NCBI RefSeq assembly: GCF_003003285.1
Contig: NZ_PVTP01000005.1
Span: forward strand, 238,496-302,495
DNA: 64,000 bases
Source: Yoonia maritima
GTDB taxonomy: Bacteria > Pseudomonadota > Alphaproteobacteria > Rhodobacterales > Rhodobacteraceae
Direction of reading: 5' to 3'
Position 1 is the first letter of the stretch; each line of letters opens with the position of its first letter. The notes below the pieces were generated by a model that had not been told where the DNA came from, made no database searches, and saw nothing but the letters and a program-made list of their open reading frames with translations. Made by a program: the position numbers and the translations under genes. Shown piece by piece: positions 36,878 through 46,024 of this stretch.

Positions 36878-37266
36878 AACTACGTTCCTTATAACCTTCG
36901 GCATACCCCTCAGATTTCGATACCTCAAACCCACGAGTGCACACGCGATGCCACACAAAAAATGCCGATACGCTCGGCTTGTGGACTCACCATTTAAATT
37001 TTCGACCGCTGGTCCGGACCTCCCCCCACGAAAGGTGAACCGCTAAATGCATTGAGCAAGTTATGATCCTTATGATCGAGACAGCGCTAGTTCTTTCTGT
37101 AAACCGTGGACAATGTGGCGGATTTCCACCTATTGAGCGGTTTTAACCGCTGTTTTTCACAGACCCACTTTAGATTCTGTTCTCAACTCGTACAGTGAAA
37201 TTAATTGAACCGAGTCATGTGTGTTACTGATTCTAACTTGTTTTCTTCAGATAAGAGGAATTGGTA
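36878..37266 (+). promoter_or_regulatory. Divergent promoter region of the RTX gene and the LuxR-type regulator
   Basis: No gene is seen. An inverted repeat AGCGGTT TT AACCGCT lies at 37136-37151, followed by a T5 run. The half-site AACCGCT recurs at 37038-37044, and GACCGCT occurs at 37004-37010. A GAGGAA site (37255-37260) precedes the ATG at 37267. The repeated half-site suggests a regulator-binding array, perhaps for the adjacent LuxR-type protein. Confidence 0.45.
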
Positions 37267-39594
37267 ATGCCATCATCCGACGTTTATACAACCGCCGACA
37301 TATCAACAGCCGAACTACAGTCGCTGATAGATTCAGCTGATTCAGGCACCACCATTCATTTGGAGGCGGGTACATATACGTTAACCCAAACCCTAGTGAT
37401 TGATCGCAGTGACATCTCACTTGTTGGCGCCGGTAGCGAAGAGACAATCATTATTGTCGCAGAAGGACTTGCCGATGATGCGGCAATTCAGCTGGGTCAC
37501 GATACGTTCGAACCCGACATCATCGACACACATGATCTTGCTCAATCTGCATCCGCTGGCGAAACAGAAATAACGTTGGGATCTGGGCATGGTCTAAGTG
37601 TTGGTGACTTCATATATATCACCCAAGAAAATACAGATGAATTCTTCGAAGAAATCGGTGACGAAGACTGGCAAAGGGATTCTTCGCTTAGAACTGTGCT
37701 AGTTGAGATCACCGAGGTGAATGGGAATACTGTTGCCTTCGATACGGAGCTTCCGTTTGATTTTGATCCAGACATTACAACTGTCGAAGAACGCAATATC
37801 ATCGAAGATAATACGCTTTCAGGCTTTACGATCGTTGGATCGTGGGGCGAAGCTGACCCAAGCAAATTTTCAAATGTGATGAAAACCGACATTGGGGCAA
37901 CTTTGATCTCGGTTGCTGGCACAAGCAACGCCGTTCTGACGGATATCGCTGCGTTAGACTCTGCATCGCACGGCATTACCGTCGGAAACTCTACTAATTT
38001 GGATATGAGCGACGTCATTATCGATGGTGCACATGACAAAGGTGATGGTGGCAATGGCTACGGTATTTGGGTCCGCGATGTGTACGATAGTTCGTTCACT
38101 GATCTATCGATCACAGACACACGGCACGCAGTGGTCTTTGCTAGCTATACATCTGCGTCTGGCAACACGATTGAAGTCATCAACACCAATCGTGATATCA
38201 ACTTTCATGGCGGACTTGATCAAAACAACACCGTTACTGTTGAAAGTTCGACACGCACCGGCGACGAAACGGAATACATGTCGCCCACAGTGTTCTTTAA
38301 CGAAGGCACACATTACGGTGCGCCGACTGATCGCAGCGCAAACGATGTAACCTTCTCGACAGTGGTCGGCACTGTCCGAGCAGAAGAAGTTACCGCCGCT
38401 GACACCGGATCAACCATGTCGATGAACGCAGGTGCAGACATCGTGCATACCGGTGCGGGTGACGATGTCGTGGATTTGGGAACAGGTGCGGATATTGTTT
38501 ATGCATCCGGCGGCGAAGATACACTTATTGGCGGTTCAGGCCGCGACACTGTTGTATTCGAACTATCCGAAGCCAGCTATAGCACTGCTTGGGATGGCGA
38601 TACCCTGGTCGTATCGAACGGCGGTAATGTGACACGTCTCTCAAGGTTCGAAACTGTCATCTTTGGCAACTTAGAAAGAGAATTCGCGTCTATTCAACCT
38701 CACGTCGCCATTCCAGCGAACAGTAGCGAAATCGAAGAGCCCGCAGAAGAAGACGCGCAGGATGTCGAAGAGGAAATCACCCCTCCTGAGCCAGAGGTAG
38801 AAGAAACAGTAGAAGAGCCAGAACCGATCATCGACGAAGTCGTAGAGGATGGGGAAACTGAGCACGAAGAATCTGAACCCGAAGAGGAAGAAGCCGCAGA
38901 CGAACCTGAACCAGCGACAGAAGACGCTGACACTGGCGTTGATGACAGTGATACCGACGTCGTTGAGGAAGCTGAGCCAGAGGTCGAAGACACCGAAGAA
39001 ATAGCCGAACTCGTCACAGAGGAAATCGTTGAAGAAACGGATACTGACGCGGACGAATCTGACACCGATGATGCTGACGACGAAAGCCCATATGACATCG
39101 TGGAAGGTGGCGACGGTTGGGAACGCGCAACGGTCACCGCTTCTTCTGTTATGGGCGAAATCCTAGATGGCGTGCTTGTCACAGGTGAAGAAGACGCCGA
39201 AATTGTCGGCAATATTTGGGATAACAGTATCTTAGGCAACACTGCCAACAATACGATTTCGGGTGACGATGGCGAGGATCGCATATTTGGACGTGCTGGT
39301 GACGACGTTATCACCGGCGATAATGGCGACGACTTTTTACATGGCCAGTCCGGCGATGACATCATTGATGGTGGTGCCGGAGTAAACACCTTGGTCGGTG
39401 GGTCTGGTGCAGATATTTTTGTTGGTTCATCCGGAACAAGCACAGTCATCGACTTTGATTCCACCGAAGGCGACAGCATTCAGATTGAAGGTCAGATCGC
39501 ATTCTCATCGTCAAATGGCGACCTGACCATCACTTACGGTGACGAAGGGTCGCTTGTGTTGCTAGACACAACATTCGCGGACCTTTACTTATAG
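37267..39594 (+). CDS. Large secreted RTX parallel beta-helix protein
   Basis: A 775-residue acidic protein without a signal peptide. Residues 1 to about 385 look like a right-handed beta-helix of the pectate-lyase type. Calcium-binding RTX repeats follow at about 388-430 ('GAGDDVVDLGTGADIVY') and again at about 661-720 ('GDDGEDRIFGRAGDDVITG', 'GQSGDDIIDGGAG'), separated by a Glu/Asp/Pro-rich linker (about 485-608). The C-terminus ends 'ADLYL', as in type I-secreted proteins. This layout recalls Azotobacter AlgE epimerases and RTX polysaccharide lyases, but the AlgE 'DPHE' motif is absent, so no activity is assigned. Its place beside the alginate-type operon suggests a role in handling that polymer. 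No secretion ATPase is in the window. Confidence 0.7.
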   Translation: MPSSDVYTTADISTAELQSLIDSADSGTTIHLEAGTYTLTQTLVIDRSDISLVGAGSEETIIIVAEGLADDAAIQLGHDTFEPDIIDTHDLAQSASAGETEITLGSGHGLSVGDFIYITQENTDEFFEEIGDEDWQRDSSLRTVLVEITEVNGNTVAFDTELPFDFDPDITTVEERNIIEDNTLSGFTIVGSWGEADPSKFSNVMKTDIGATLISVAGTSNAVLTDIAALDSASHGITVGNSTNLDMSDVIIDGAHDKGDGGNGYGIWVRDVYDSSFTDLSITDTRHAVVFASYTSASGNTIEVINTNRDINFHGGLDQNNTVTVESSTRTGDETEYMSPTVFFNEGTHYGAPTDRSANDVTFSTVVGTVRAEEVTAADTGSTMSMNAGADIVHTGAGDDVVDLGTGADIVYASGGEDTLIGGSGRDTVVFELSEASYSTAWDGDTLVVSNGGNVTRLSRFETVIFGNLEREFASIQPHVAIPANSSEIEEPAEEDAQDVEEEITPPEPEVEETVEEPEPIIDEVVEDGETEHEESEPEEEEAADEPEPATEDADTGVDDSDTDVVEEAEPEVEDTEEIAELVTEEIVEETDTDADESDTDDADDESPYDIVEGGDGWERATVTASSVMGEILDGVLVTGEEDAEIVGNIWDNSILGNTANNTISGDDGEDRIFGRAGDDVITGDNGDDFLHGQSGDDIIDGGAGVNTLVGGSGADIFVGSSGTSTVIDFDSTEGDSIQIEGQIAFSSSNGDLTITYGDEGSLVLLDTTFADLYL

Positions 39595-39616
39595 TCAGCG
39601 CCCATTTTTGTCCTTC

Positions 39617-40405
39617 CTATGCGCCCGCAGTTTCTGCAGCTTGGGGCAAGACATATCGCATATCTGATATAGGCGGGGTGTTTGTTCGCAACGTGCAATC
39701 ATACGCTGATGATAACGCTTGATCATTTAGCACGTCTTGGACACCGCCGTGGGCGACAACCCGTCCACGCGCCACGATTGTAACGGCATCAGCGACCATG
39801 GCAGTTAAGTTCAGGTCGTGCATGACAGCGATCACACCGCCACCGCGTTTAGCATAATCCTGCAAACACCGCATGATCAACAGCTGGTGCCCGATATCAA
39901 GGCTTGCAACCGGTTCATCCAACAGCAACCAACGGGGTTGGCGGTTCAATACCGGTTCCCAGACTTGGCACAAGACCCGCGCAAGATGCGCGCGTTGCTG
40001 TTCCCCGCCCGACAATTCTTGGAAAAATCGGCCTTCGTAACCGGATAGCCCAACACGCGCCAATGCTTGTGTCGCAAGCGCATCTTTGTTGCCATGCACG
40101 CCAGAAGTCAGTCCCATGCGGACGACTTCGATCACGGTGAATGGGAAAGCCAGCGTCGCTGCTTGTGGGAGCACACCGCGTACGGCGGCCAGCTCCCAAG
40201 ACTTGTAATCACCGATTGATTTGCCGTTGATCTTGATTTGCCCTGACCACGGGATTTCATCTGTTATCGCCCGTAATAGGGTCGTTTTCCCTGATCCGTT
40301 TGGTCCGACGATTGCGGTCACTTTACCCGGCTCTGCGGTAAAATTGACGCCATGCAGGATTGCGGCTTTGCCGATTTTGACTTTGATGTTTGTCGCTTCA
40401 ATCAT
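39617..40405 (-). CDS. hmuV: Hemin ABC transporter ATP-binding protein
   Basis: A 262-residue ATPase with Walker A 'GPNGSGKTT', signature 'LSGGEQQRAHLARVL' and Walker B 'RWLLLDEPVASLD'. It powers heme import through the permease encoded 3 bases upstream. Order hmuS-T-U-V in one tightly spaced operon is the usual one for alphaproteobacterial heme uptake. The RTX gene converges from the other strand, 22 bases away. Confidence 0.88.
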   Translation of the reverse strand: MIEATNIKVKIGKAAILHGVNFTAEPGKVTAIVGPNGSGKTTLLRAITDEIPWSGQIKINGKSIGDYKSWELAAVRGVLPQAATLAFPFTVIEVVRMGLTSGVHGNKDALATQALARVGLSGYEGRFFQELSGGEQQRAHLARVLCQVWEPVLNRQPRWLLLDEPVASLDIGHQLLIMRCLQDYAKRGGGVIAVMHDLNLTAMVADAVTIVARGRVVAHGGVQDVLNDQALSSAYDCTLRTNTPPISDMRYVLPQAAETAGA

Positions 40406-40408
40406 TGA

Positions 40409-41482
40409 TCAGAACTCCACCAATCCGCGTCGCCGCAAGAGAATCCATAGGAATACGGGTGATCCCAATACCGCCGTCACGATCCCGATAGGGAGTTCGG
40501 CTGGGGCGATGATCAGGCGGCTGATGATGTCTGCCCCCAATAATAAAGTCGCGCCAAGCAATGCCGCATTCGGCAAAAGCGTGTCATGGTCTGGCCCGGT
40601 GGCCAACCGCAGCAGATGTGGTACCACAATCCCAATAAAGCCGATCCCACCAGAGACAGCGACCGCAGCGCCAGTTGCGCCGGCGACAATCATGATCGCA
40701 GCAGATTTCAACCGTTGAACGGGAATACCAAGGTGGGCAGCTGTGGCTTCGCCCAAGGCCAATCCATTCAGGCCCTGTCCCAAAAAGAATGATGCGACGA
40801 CGGCAATCCCGATCAATGGAACGGCGACGACCACTTTGGCCCATGTTGCCCCAGCGAGTGACCCCATCCCCCAAAAGGTGAGGTCACGTAGCTGTTGATC
40901 GTCGGCCATATAGACCAAGATCCCAGAAACCGCCCCGGCAAGTGCACCAAGTGCGATCCCCGCAAGCAGCATTGTCGCCACCGATGTTTGCCCGCGTCGC
41001 GTCGATACGCGGTACAAGATAATGGTGGATAGCCACCCCCCAAAAAAGGCCGAGAATGACACGAGGTAGTTGCCAACGACATCGCGTAGCCAAATCGGCA
41101 GCAACGCCCCAAGAACTATCGCGACAATCGCGCCTAGCCCGGCACCCGCGCCAACCCCGACAAGGCCGGGATCTGCCAAGGGGTTGCGGAATAGGCCTTG
41201 CATCACAGCGCCCGACACGGCCAGCGATGCCCCGACGGCCATACCAAGAATTAACCTTGGAAGCCGAATATCCCATAGGACAACACGTTCCATTGTGGTC
41301 AATTCGTCGCCCGTGATCAGTTTACCCAAAGCACCCCACAGGGACGTGCCGGTTGGGCCAGTCGCGAGGCTAAGGATTGCAGTGACGGCCAGTAATGCGG
41401 CCAGCCAAATATGCGCACGGCGGGCTTTGACCCGCCGATCCTCGCGTTGAATTGGGACCGTTAGATTGTCTGCGACGGTCAT
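40409..41482 (-). CDS. hmuU: Hemin ABC transporter permease
   Basis: A 357-residue FecCD-family permease with about nine or ten membrane helices and the family loop 'NPLADPGLVGVGAGAGL' near residue 105. It carries heme across the inner membrane together with HmuV and the binding protein HmuT. It starts 2 bases after the hmuT stop. The single-domain length contrasts with the fused FhuB-like permease of the siderophore operon. Confidence 0.87.
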   Translation of the reverse strand: MTVADNLTVPIQREDRRVKARRAHIWLAALLAVTAILSLATGPTGTSLWGALGKLITGDELTTMERVVLWDIRLPRLILGMAVGASLAVSGAVMQGLFRNPLADPGLVGVGAGAGLGAIVAIVLGALLPIWLRDVVGNYLVSFSAFFGGWLSTIILYRVSTRRGQTSVATMLLAGIALGALAGAVSGILVYMADDQQLRDLTFWGMGSLAGATWAKVVVAVPLIGIAVVASFFLGQGLNGLALGEATAAHLGIPVQRLKSAAIMIVAGATGAAVAVSGGIGFIGIVVPHLLRLATGPDHDTLLPNAALLGATLLLGADIISRLIIAPAELPIGIVTAVLGSPVFLWILLRRRGLVEF

Positions 41483-41484
41483 TG

Positions 41485-42339
41485 TTACTCTCCGTAGAGC
41501 GCGGCGCTTAGTTCAAGGACCGCATCTGCAGTGCGTGGACCAAAGCCAAGCAAATAGAGGCCGTTCATACGCACGACAGATTCCGTTTCAGCGGCTGGCG
41601 TCGTGACAATGGCAGGCATCGATAGCAGCTCAGAATTGTCCGCGCCGTGATCGCCGCCTCGGTCCATCATCAAGATAACATCGGGCGCGGCAACGCTGAT
41701 GGCTTCGTCGCTGAGTTGCTTGTACCCTTCGAATTCAGCGATGGCATTTACGGCACCGGCCATTGAAATGATGCTGTCCGCTGCTGTGTTCCGACCTGAT
41801 GCCATGATGCGGCCACCTTGGGTGCTTAGGATGAACAAGACGCGTTTTGGCGTCTCACCAGCACGGGCAGTTGCGGTTTCTTCGGCAGACTGCAGCTTTG
41901 TGTCGATTTCAACAGCGAGCGCTTCGGCCTCATCCGTTGCGCCGACAGCTTCACCCACTGCACGGATCTTGGCGACGATCCCAGCGCGTGAAAATTCGTC
42001 CGTGATCATGACAAGCGGAATGTCCGCAGCCTTTAGCACGTCGATAGTTTCTGGCGGCCCTGCGCCGTCTTCAGAAACGATGAGCCCGGGCGACACCGAA
42101 AGAACGCCTTCAGGGGACAGGGCGCGCATGTAGCCGACGTCAGGCAGATCATTTACTTCTGCTGGGAAGCTAGAGGTCGTATCGCGTGCGATCAGTTGGT
42201 CGCCCTTACCAAGCGCGTAAATGATCTCGGTGATAGAACCGCCAATGGATACGATGCCTTGGGTTTCTTCGGCTTGCACTAAGTTTGGCACAACGGCTGT
42301 GAGCGCGGCAAATGCAGCCGCTTTGATTTGCGTTCGCAT
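41485..42339 (-). CDS. hmuT: Hemin periplasmic binding protein
   Basis: A 284-residue exported protein (signal peptide ending near 'LVQAEE') of the TroA-like binding-protein class; 'GIVSIGGSITEIIYALG' and 'LPDVGYMRALSPEGVLS' are typical of HmuT. It hands heme from the outer-membrane receptor to HmuUV. The start overlaps the hmuS stop (TAATG). Confidence 0.87.
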   Translation of the reverse strand: MRTQIKAAAFAALTAVVPNLVQAEETQGIVSIGGSITEIIYALGKGDQLIARDTTSSFPAEVNDLPDVGYMRALSPEGVLSVSPGLIVSEDGAGPPETIDVLKAADIPLVMITDEFSRAGIVAKIRAVGEAVGATDEAEALAVEIDTKLQSAEETATARAGETPKRVLFILSTQGGRIMASGRNTAADSIISMAGAVNAIAEFEGYKQLSDEAISVAAPDVILMMDRGGDHGADNSELLSMPAIVTTPAAETESVVRMNGLYLLGFGPRTADAVLELSAALYGE

Positions 42340-43394
42340 TATACTGTCTCCGCCTGCTTAAGGCCGGGCAGGCCGTTGACTACATCATCCCACGCCGGGC
42401 GGTGGTTGTTGTCTGGTTTGCCTACTCCGAAAATCTGGAAGATGTTGCCGCCATCTGCATCGAACGCCTCGAGCGAGATCGCAGGACCACGTTGGGTCGG
42501 TTTCTCGACCGCCCAGACCTCTGCGATGTGGTCGGCGCGTAGGTGCATATTGAAGCGCGGGTCCATGACGTTTTGCCAAGGTCCCATTGGACGCAGCGTT
42601 TTGATGGGGCCACTGTGAATCTGGATGCAGCCACGGTTGCCGGTAAAGACCATGATCTCGATCTCTTGGGCGACCGCCGCTTCCAATGCTTGATTGACAG
42701 CTTCGATAGCAAGCGGACGCACGAAAGGGGCGCCAACAATCCGATAAGCGCCAAGGCGGTTCATCTTAAGTTTGCTGGTCAAACGCATAAACTGATGCGT
42801 ATCCGTCATGCGCGTCCATTCTTTGCGCAAGATATCCAGTTTTTCTGGCTCGGCCTTTGGGGCCTCTGTCGGAACGCGTGGTGTCGTCGCGATTGTTTGG
42901 CTCTGATCTTCGCTCGCACCAGTGTCACGGGCATTTTCCCAAACCGCATGGCTGGCCGGATCGCGCAAGAAAATCTTGTGAACCGCATCACCAGCCGCGT
43001 CGAATACCTGAATGCTGCGGCGCATGGATTCATCGGTGCGCTTTTCAAACAAGAACGCGTGTTTCCAATGTGCCGGGAAAATCCGTAGATCGATGTCATC
43101 TGCCAACACCATCGACGCATGCGGACCAGAGCGGTAGTTTTCGTAAACGCCAACCTTCTCGTTCACACAGCTTTCATTGCGGGTCAGAGCCATGACTTCA
43201 CCCAATTGCTGCGCAATGCCCATAATATTGTCAGGATGCGCATCAATACGGGTTGCCCCCTGCCCACAATATGCCGCGATGATCTCGGCTTCGCTGATAC
43301 CTAGCTTTTGAGCAAGGTCGCGTTCGCGGGTTTTCGGGTTTTCTTTGTGTTGAGTCCGAATATCTTCGGGTGTCATTAGAGTTGTGTCGGCCAT
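42339..43394 (-). CDS. hmuS: Hemin-degrading/heme-handling protein HmuS
   Basis: A 351-residue cytoplasmic protein of the HemS/HmuS family with two similar halves ('PHASMVLADDIDLRIFPAHWKHAF' region read in parts, and 'LRPMGPWQNVMDPRFNMHLR'). It accepts imported heme and releases or stores iron. It is first in the hmuSTUV operon and divergent from the receptor gene, with a 228-base regulatory region between them. Confidence 0.88.
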   Translation of the reverse strand: MADTTLMTPEDIRTQHKENPKTRERDLAQKLGISEAEIIAAYCGQGATRIDAHPDNIMGIAQQLGEVMALTRNESCVNEKVGVYENYRSGPHASMVLADDIDLRIFPAHWKHAFLFEKRTDESMRRSIQVFDAAGDAVHKIFLRDPASHAVWENARDTGASEDQSQTIATTPRVPTEAPKAEPEKLDILRKEWTRMTDTHQFMRLTSKLKMNRLGAYRIVGAPFVRPLAIEAVNQALEAAVAQEIEIMVFTGNRGCIQIHSGPIKTLRPMGPWQNVMDPRFNMHLRADHIAEVWAVEKPTQRGPAISLEAFDADGGNIFQIFGVGKPDNNHRPAWDDVVNGLPGLKQAETV

Positions 43395-43492
43395 GGGTCA
43401 CCTTGCTTGCGTGCAATTTCAGTGGGTTATGGCTGGGCCGGGAATGCAAAAACCGCCTGGCTAAGGTGACAAAAAATGCCACCGATTTATTC

Positions 43493-43550
43493 TTGACAGA
43501 ATTAGTATGGTTTAATAGCGAAGCGCTAGGAGATGCAAATATAATTCGCA
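43493..43550 (+). promoter_or_regulatory. Heme-receptor promoter region with imperfect palindrome
   Basis: A TTGACA (43493-43498) fits a -35 box, although a good -10 is not clear (the best is TAGCGA at 43516-43521, 17 bases on). An imperfect palindrome TGCAAAT ATA ATTCGCA lies at 43534-43550, where it could bind an iron-responsive repressor. The region also serves the divergent hmuS gene. Confidence 0.35.
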
Positions 43551-43622
43551 CCTCGGGACAAAAAACATGCGCCGCCAGCCCCACAGCAAGCCCTCGCAAC
43601 CGTCAGCTTCAAGGGAAATGAA

Positions 43623-45593
43623 ATGGCAAAAGTACAAGTAAAAACAACGTTGTTAAGCACGACCAGCCTAGTATTTGGGTTGCTGGTCGCACAGGCTGCG
43701 GTGGCACAAGAAGACACATTTTTAGGCACGATCGAACTAGCAGAAAGCAAGCGTGACGTGCAAACGGATACAGCAGTAGCAGTTACTCAGGTTGATCAGG
43801 AAGAAATAGACGACCGTCAAGCGGGTACGATCGCGGAATTAATTGATTCCGTACCGGGCGTTTCACTGATCAATGGTTCGACGCCACAAAGCTCCGGCAT
43901 CAACATTCGCGGATACGGCGCAAACGGCACATACGGGTCCGACCAAAAAGTCGCGATCATCGTAGACGGTGCTTCGGTTGGATCAGAAGAGCTGTACCGC
44001 ATCGGTACTCAGCTTTACACAGATCCAGAACTATACAAATCAGTCAGCGTCATCCGCGGAACCGTCGGCAGCTTTGCATATGGTTCCGGTATCGTTGGTG
44101 GTGTTGTTCAGCTTGATACCAAAGACGCCTCCGACTTTACGGATGGTGAAATCGGATTCAAAGCACGCGAAACACTGCAATTTTCTAGCAACGGTGACGG
44201 TGTGACCAGCTCCACCATTCTTGCGTGGCAACCAACAGAAAACATGGAATTCCTCGCGAATTACACACAGCGTTATCTTGATGTTCAAACAGATGGTGTT
44301 GGCGAAGATATCGGCGAAGATGGGATTGAACTGCCATCAGGCCTGATCAAAGGACGCTACACATTTGGTCAGAACAACGACCAAGCGATCACCCTGTCAT
44401 ACACTGACACGCGCACTGACGAAAAAGGCGTGCCTTATGATGCATTCAGCGGGAGCCCAATGTTCGGGTATGTTAACCGTGAAACGCATACAGTCACTTC
44501 TGCGCTAAACTATGAATACAACCCTGTCGGAAACGATTTGATCGATCTGAACGTCACCTTGTCCTATTCAGATCAAGAAATTGACCAAGAAGACGCGTCC
44601 GGTGGAACATCTGCATTGCTCAATGCTGACCATCAGTATCAAACAACTAAGCTACGTGCAGAAAATACCAGCCTTTTTGCGACAGGCGCTGTAAGCCATA
44701 CGTTGCAATCCGGTCTTGAGCTTATTCACAAAGATCGCTTAACGGCCTCTTCAGCACCAGGAGGCACCGACGACCGGGTTGCAGTCTTCTTGATTGACGA
44801 GCTGCAGTTTGGTGACAGCTTTACATTGACCCCAGCATTGCGTGCCGAAACTTCGCATATTGAGGGTGACACAGCACCGACCGATGGAACATATGACAAC
44901 GACGCTGTAATGGGCGGCATTTCCGCACGCTATGCCTTTGAAAGTGGCTTTGCTGTATTTGGTAGCGCCGCATATACCGAAAACCTTCCAATTCTCGATG
45001 ATTTGGGCAACGCAACGTATATGACCCAAAGCGAGAAAGCAGAAACCTTTGAAGTGGGTGCGTCGTTTGATAATCTTGATGTCATTACATCGGGCGATAG
45101 CCTGAGCGTAAAAGCCAACGTTTATCAAACCACACTTTGGGACGTTACATCGTACTCTGGCGTGTCCAAGGTCGAAACCGAAGGCGTCGAAATCGAAGCA
45201 TCATATTCCTTGGAAAGCGGTATCTACGTCGACGTGAACGCAAACATTGTTGACGGCACGTCTTATGATGCGACCGGTACTGCAAGTGACTGGCGCAACA
45301 CCCCAGCCAACAGCCTACTTTTTGCCGTTGGTAACAAATTCGGCGAAGAACTCGACCTGAGCTTTGAAACCGTTGTGGGCGCTGACATCACACGCAATGG
45401 TACAAAGTATGACGGTTACGTCGTGAACAACCTGCGCGCGACATATGTTCCGCAGTCTGGTATTCTTGAAGGCACACAAATGCGCTTTGGTGTCGAAAAT
45501 GCCTTTGACGTCGACTACACTCCCAGCTTGGCACAAGCCACACGTCCCGCACCGGGCCGCAATGTAAAACTCACCCTAGCAAGGACCTTCTGA
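43623..45593 (+). CDS. hmuR: TonB-dependent heme receptor
   Basis: A 656-residue outer-membrane receptor. The signal peptide ends near 'AAVAQ'; the plug has 'DRQAGTIAELIDSVPGV', 'INIRGYGANG' and 'SVSVIRGTVGSFAYGSG'; the barrel ends in 'LARTF' with a terminal aromatic residue. The FRAP and NPDL motifs of well-known heme receptors are not visible, so heme as cargo rests on its position between hmuS and exbB/tonB. A GGGAAATG stretch precedes the start. It is 2 bases before the next gene. Confidence 0.85.
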   Translation: MAKVQVKTTLLSTTSLVFGLLVAQAAVAQEDTFLGTIELAESKRDVQTDTAVAVTQVDQEEIDDRQAGTIAELIDSVPGVSLINGSTPQSSGINIRGYGANGTYGSDQKVAIIVDGASVGSEELYRIGTQLYTDPELYKSVSVIRGTVGSFAYGSGIVGGVVQLDTKDASDFTDGEIGFKARETLQFSSNGDGVTSSTILAWQPTENMEFLANYTQRYLDVQTDGVGEDIGEDGIELPSGLIKGRYTFGQNNDQAITLSYTDTRTDEKGVPYDAFSGSPMFGYVNRETHTVTSALNYEYNPVGNDLIDLNVTLSYSDQEIDQEDASGGTSALLNADHQYQTTKLRAENTSLFATGAVSHTLQSGLELIHKDRLTASSAPGGTDDRVAVFLIDELQFGDSFTLTPALRAETSHIEGDTAPTDGTYDNDAVMGGISARYAFESGFAVFGSAAYTENLPILDDLGNATYMTQSEKAETFEVGASFDNLDVITSGDSLSVKANVYQTTLWDVTSYSGVSKVETEGVEIEASYSLESGIYVDVNANIVDGTSYDATGTASDWRNTPANSLLFAVGNKFGEELDLSFETVVGADITRNGTKYDGYVVNNLRATYVPQSGILEGTQMRFGVENAFDVDYTPSLAQATRPAPGRNVKLTLARTF

Positions 45594-45595
45594 TC

Positions 45596-46024
45596 ATGCG
45601 TATCAGCACACTTTGGCACTTCGCCATCGTCCTCTCTGTCGCGGCACCCGCCGCGGCAGAGGAAGTGGCGGTAGAACCAAAACTCAGTATTGAATTAAAC
45701 ACTGCACAAACCACCGACACCGCGTGTCGGTTGTCGTTTTTAATACAGAACGATCATCCATCTGACATCAGCAAAGCAGCCTACGAAGCTGTCCTGTTCA
45801 ATGCGGATGGCGGCGTTCAGCAGCTAACACTGCTTGATTTTGGAAACCTACCAGCCGGACGCGCACGCGTTCGTCAGTTTGAATTCGCAGGAATGGTATG
45901 TTCCGACCTTAGCCGGATCCTCATCAATGGCGCGAGCACATGTGAAGCTGGCGAATTGGGCGCAGATGTTTGCGCAACGACGCTGGAATTAACCAGCCGT
46001 ACCGAGATTGGACTATTAGGATAA
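45596..46024 (+). CDS. Exported protein of unknown function in the heme-TonB operon
   Basis: A 142-residue protein with a signal peptide (residues 1-20, ending 'PAAAEE') and four cysteines in the mature part (near residues 44, 101, 114 and 126), which could form two disulfides. No family is recognised. It is placed 2 bases after the heme receptor and overlaps the exbB start by one base, so it is probably a periplasmic accessory of the receptor or of the TonB complex. Confidence 0.65.
   Translation: MRISTLWHFAIVLSVAAPAAAEEVAVEPKLSIELNTAQTTDTACRLSFLIQNDHPSDISKAAYEAVLFNADGGVQQLTLLDFGNLPAGRARVRQFEFAGMVCSDLSRILINGASTCEAGELGADVCATTLELTSRTEIGLLG

Noticed and set aside
38700..39479. Minus-strand open frame of 259 codons, Ser/Thr/Pro-rich
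   Set aside because: It mirrors the Asp/Glu-rich repeats of the RTX gene on the other strand. Its low-complexity composition is explained by the antisense of acidic codons.
37267..39594. Calling the RTX protein a mannuronan C5-epimerase of the AlgE type
   Set aside because: The layout is similar, but the DPHE motif and the matching coil sequence are absent, so only a candidate role is given.
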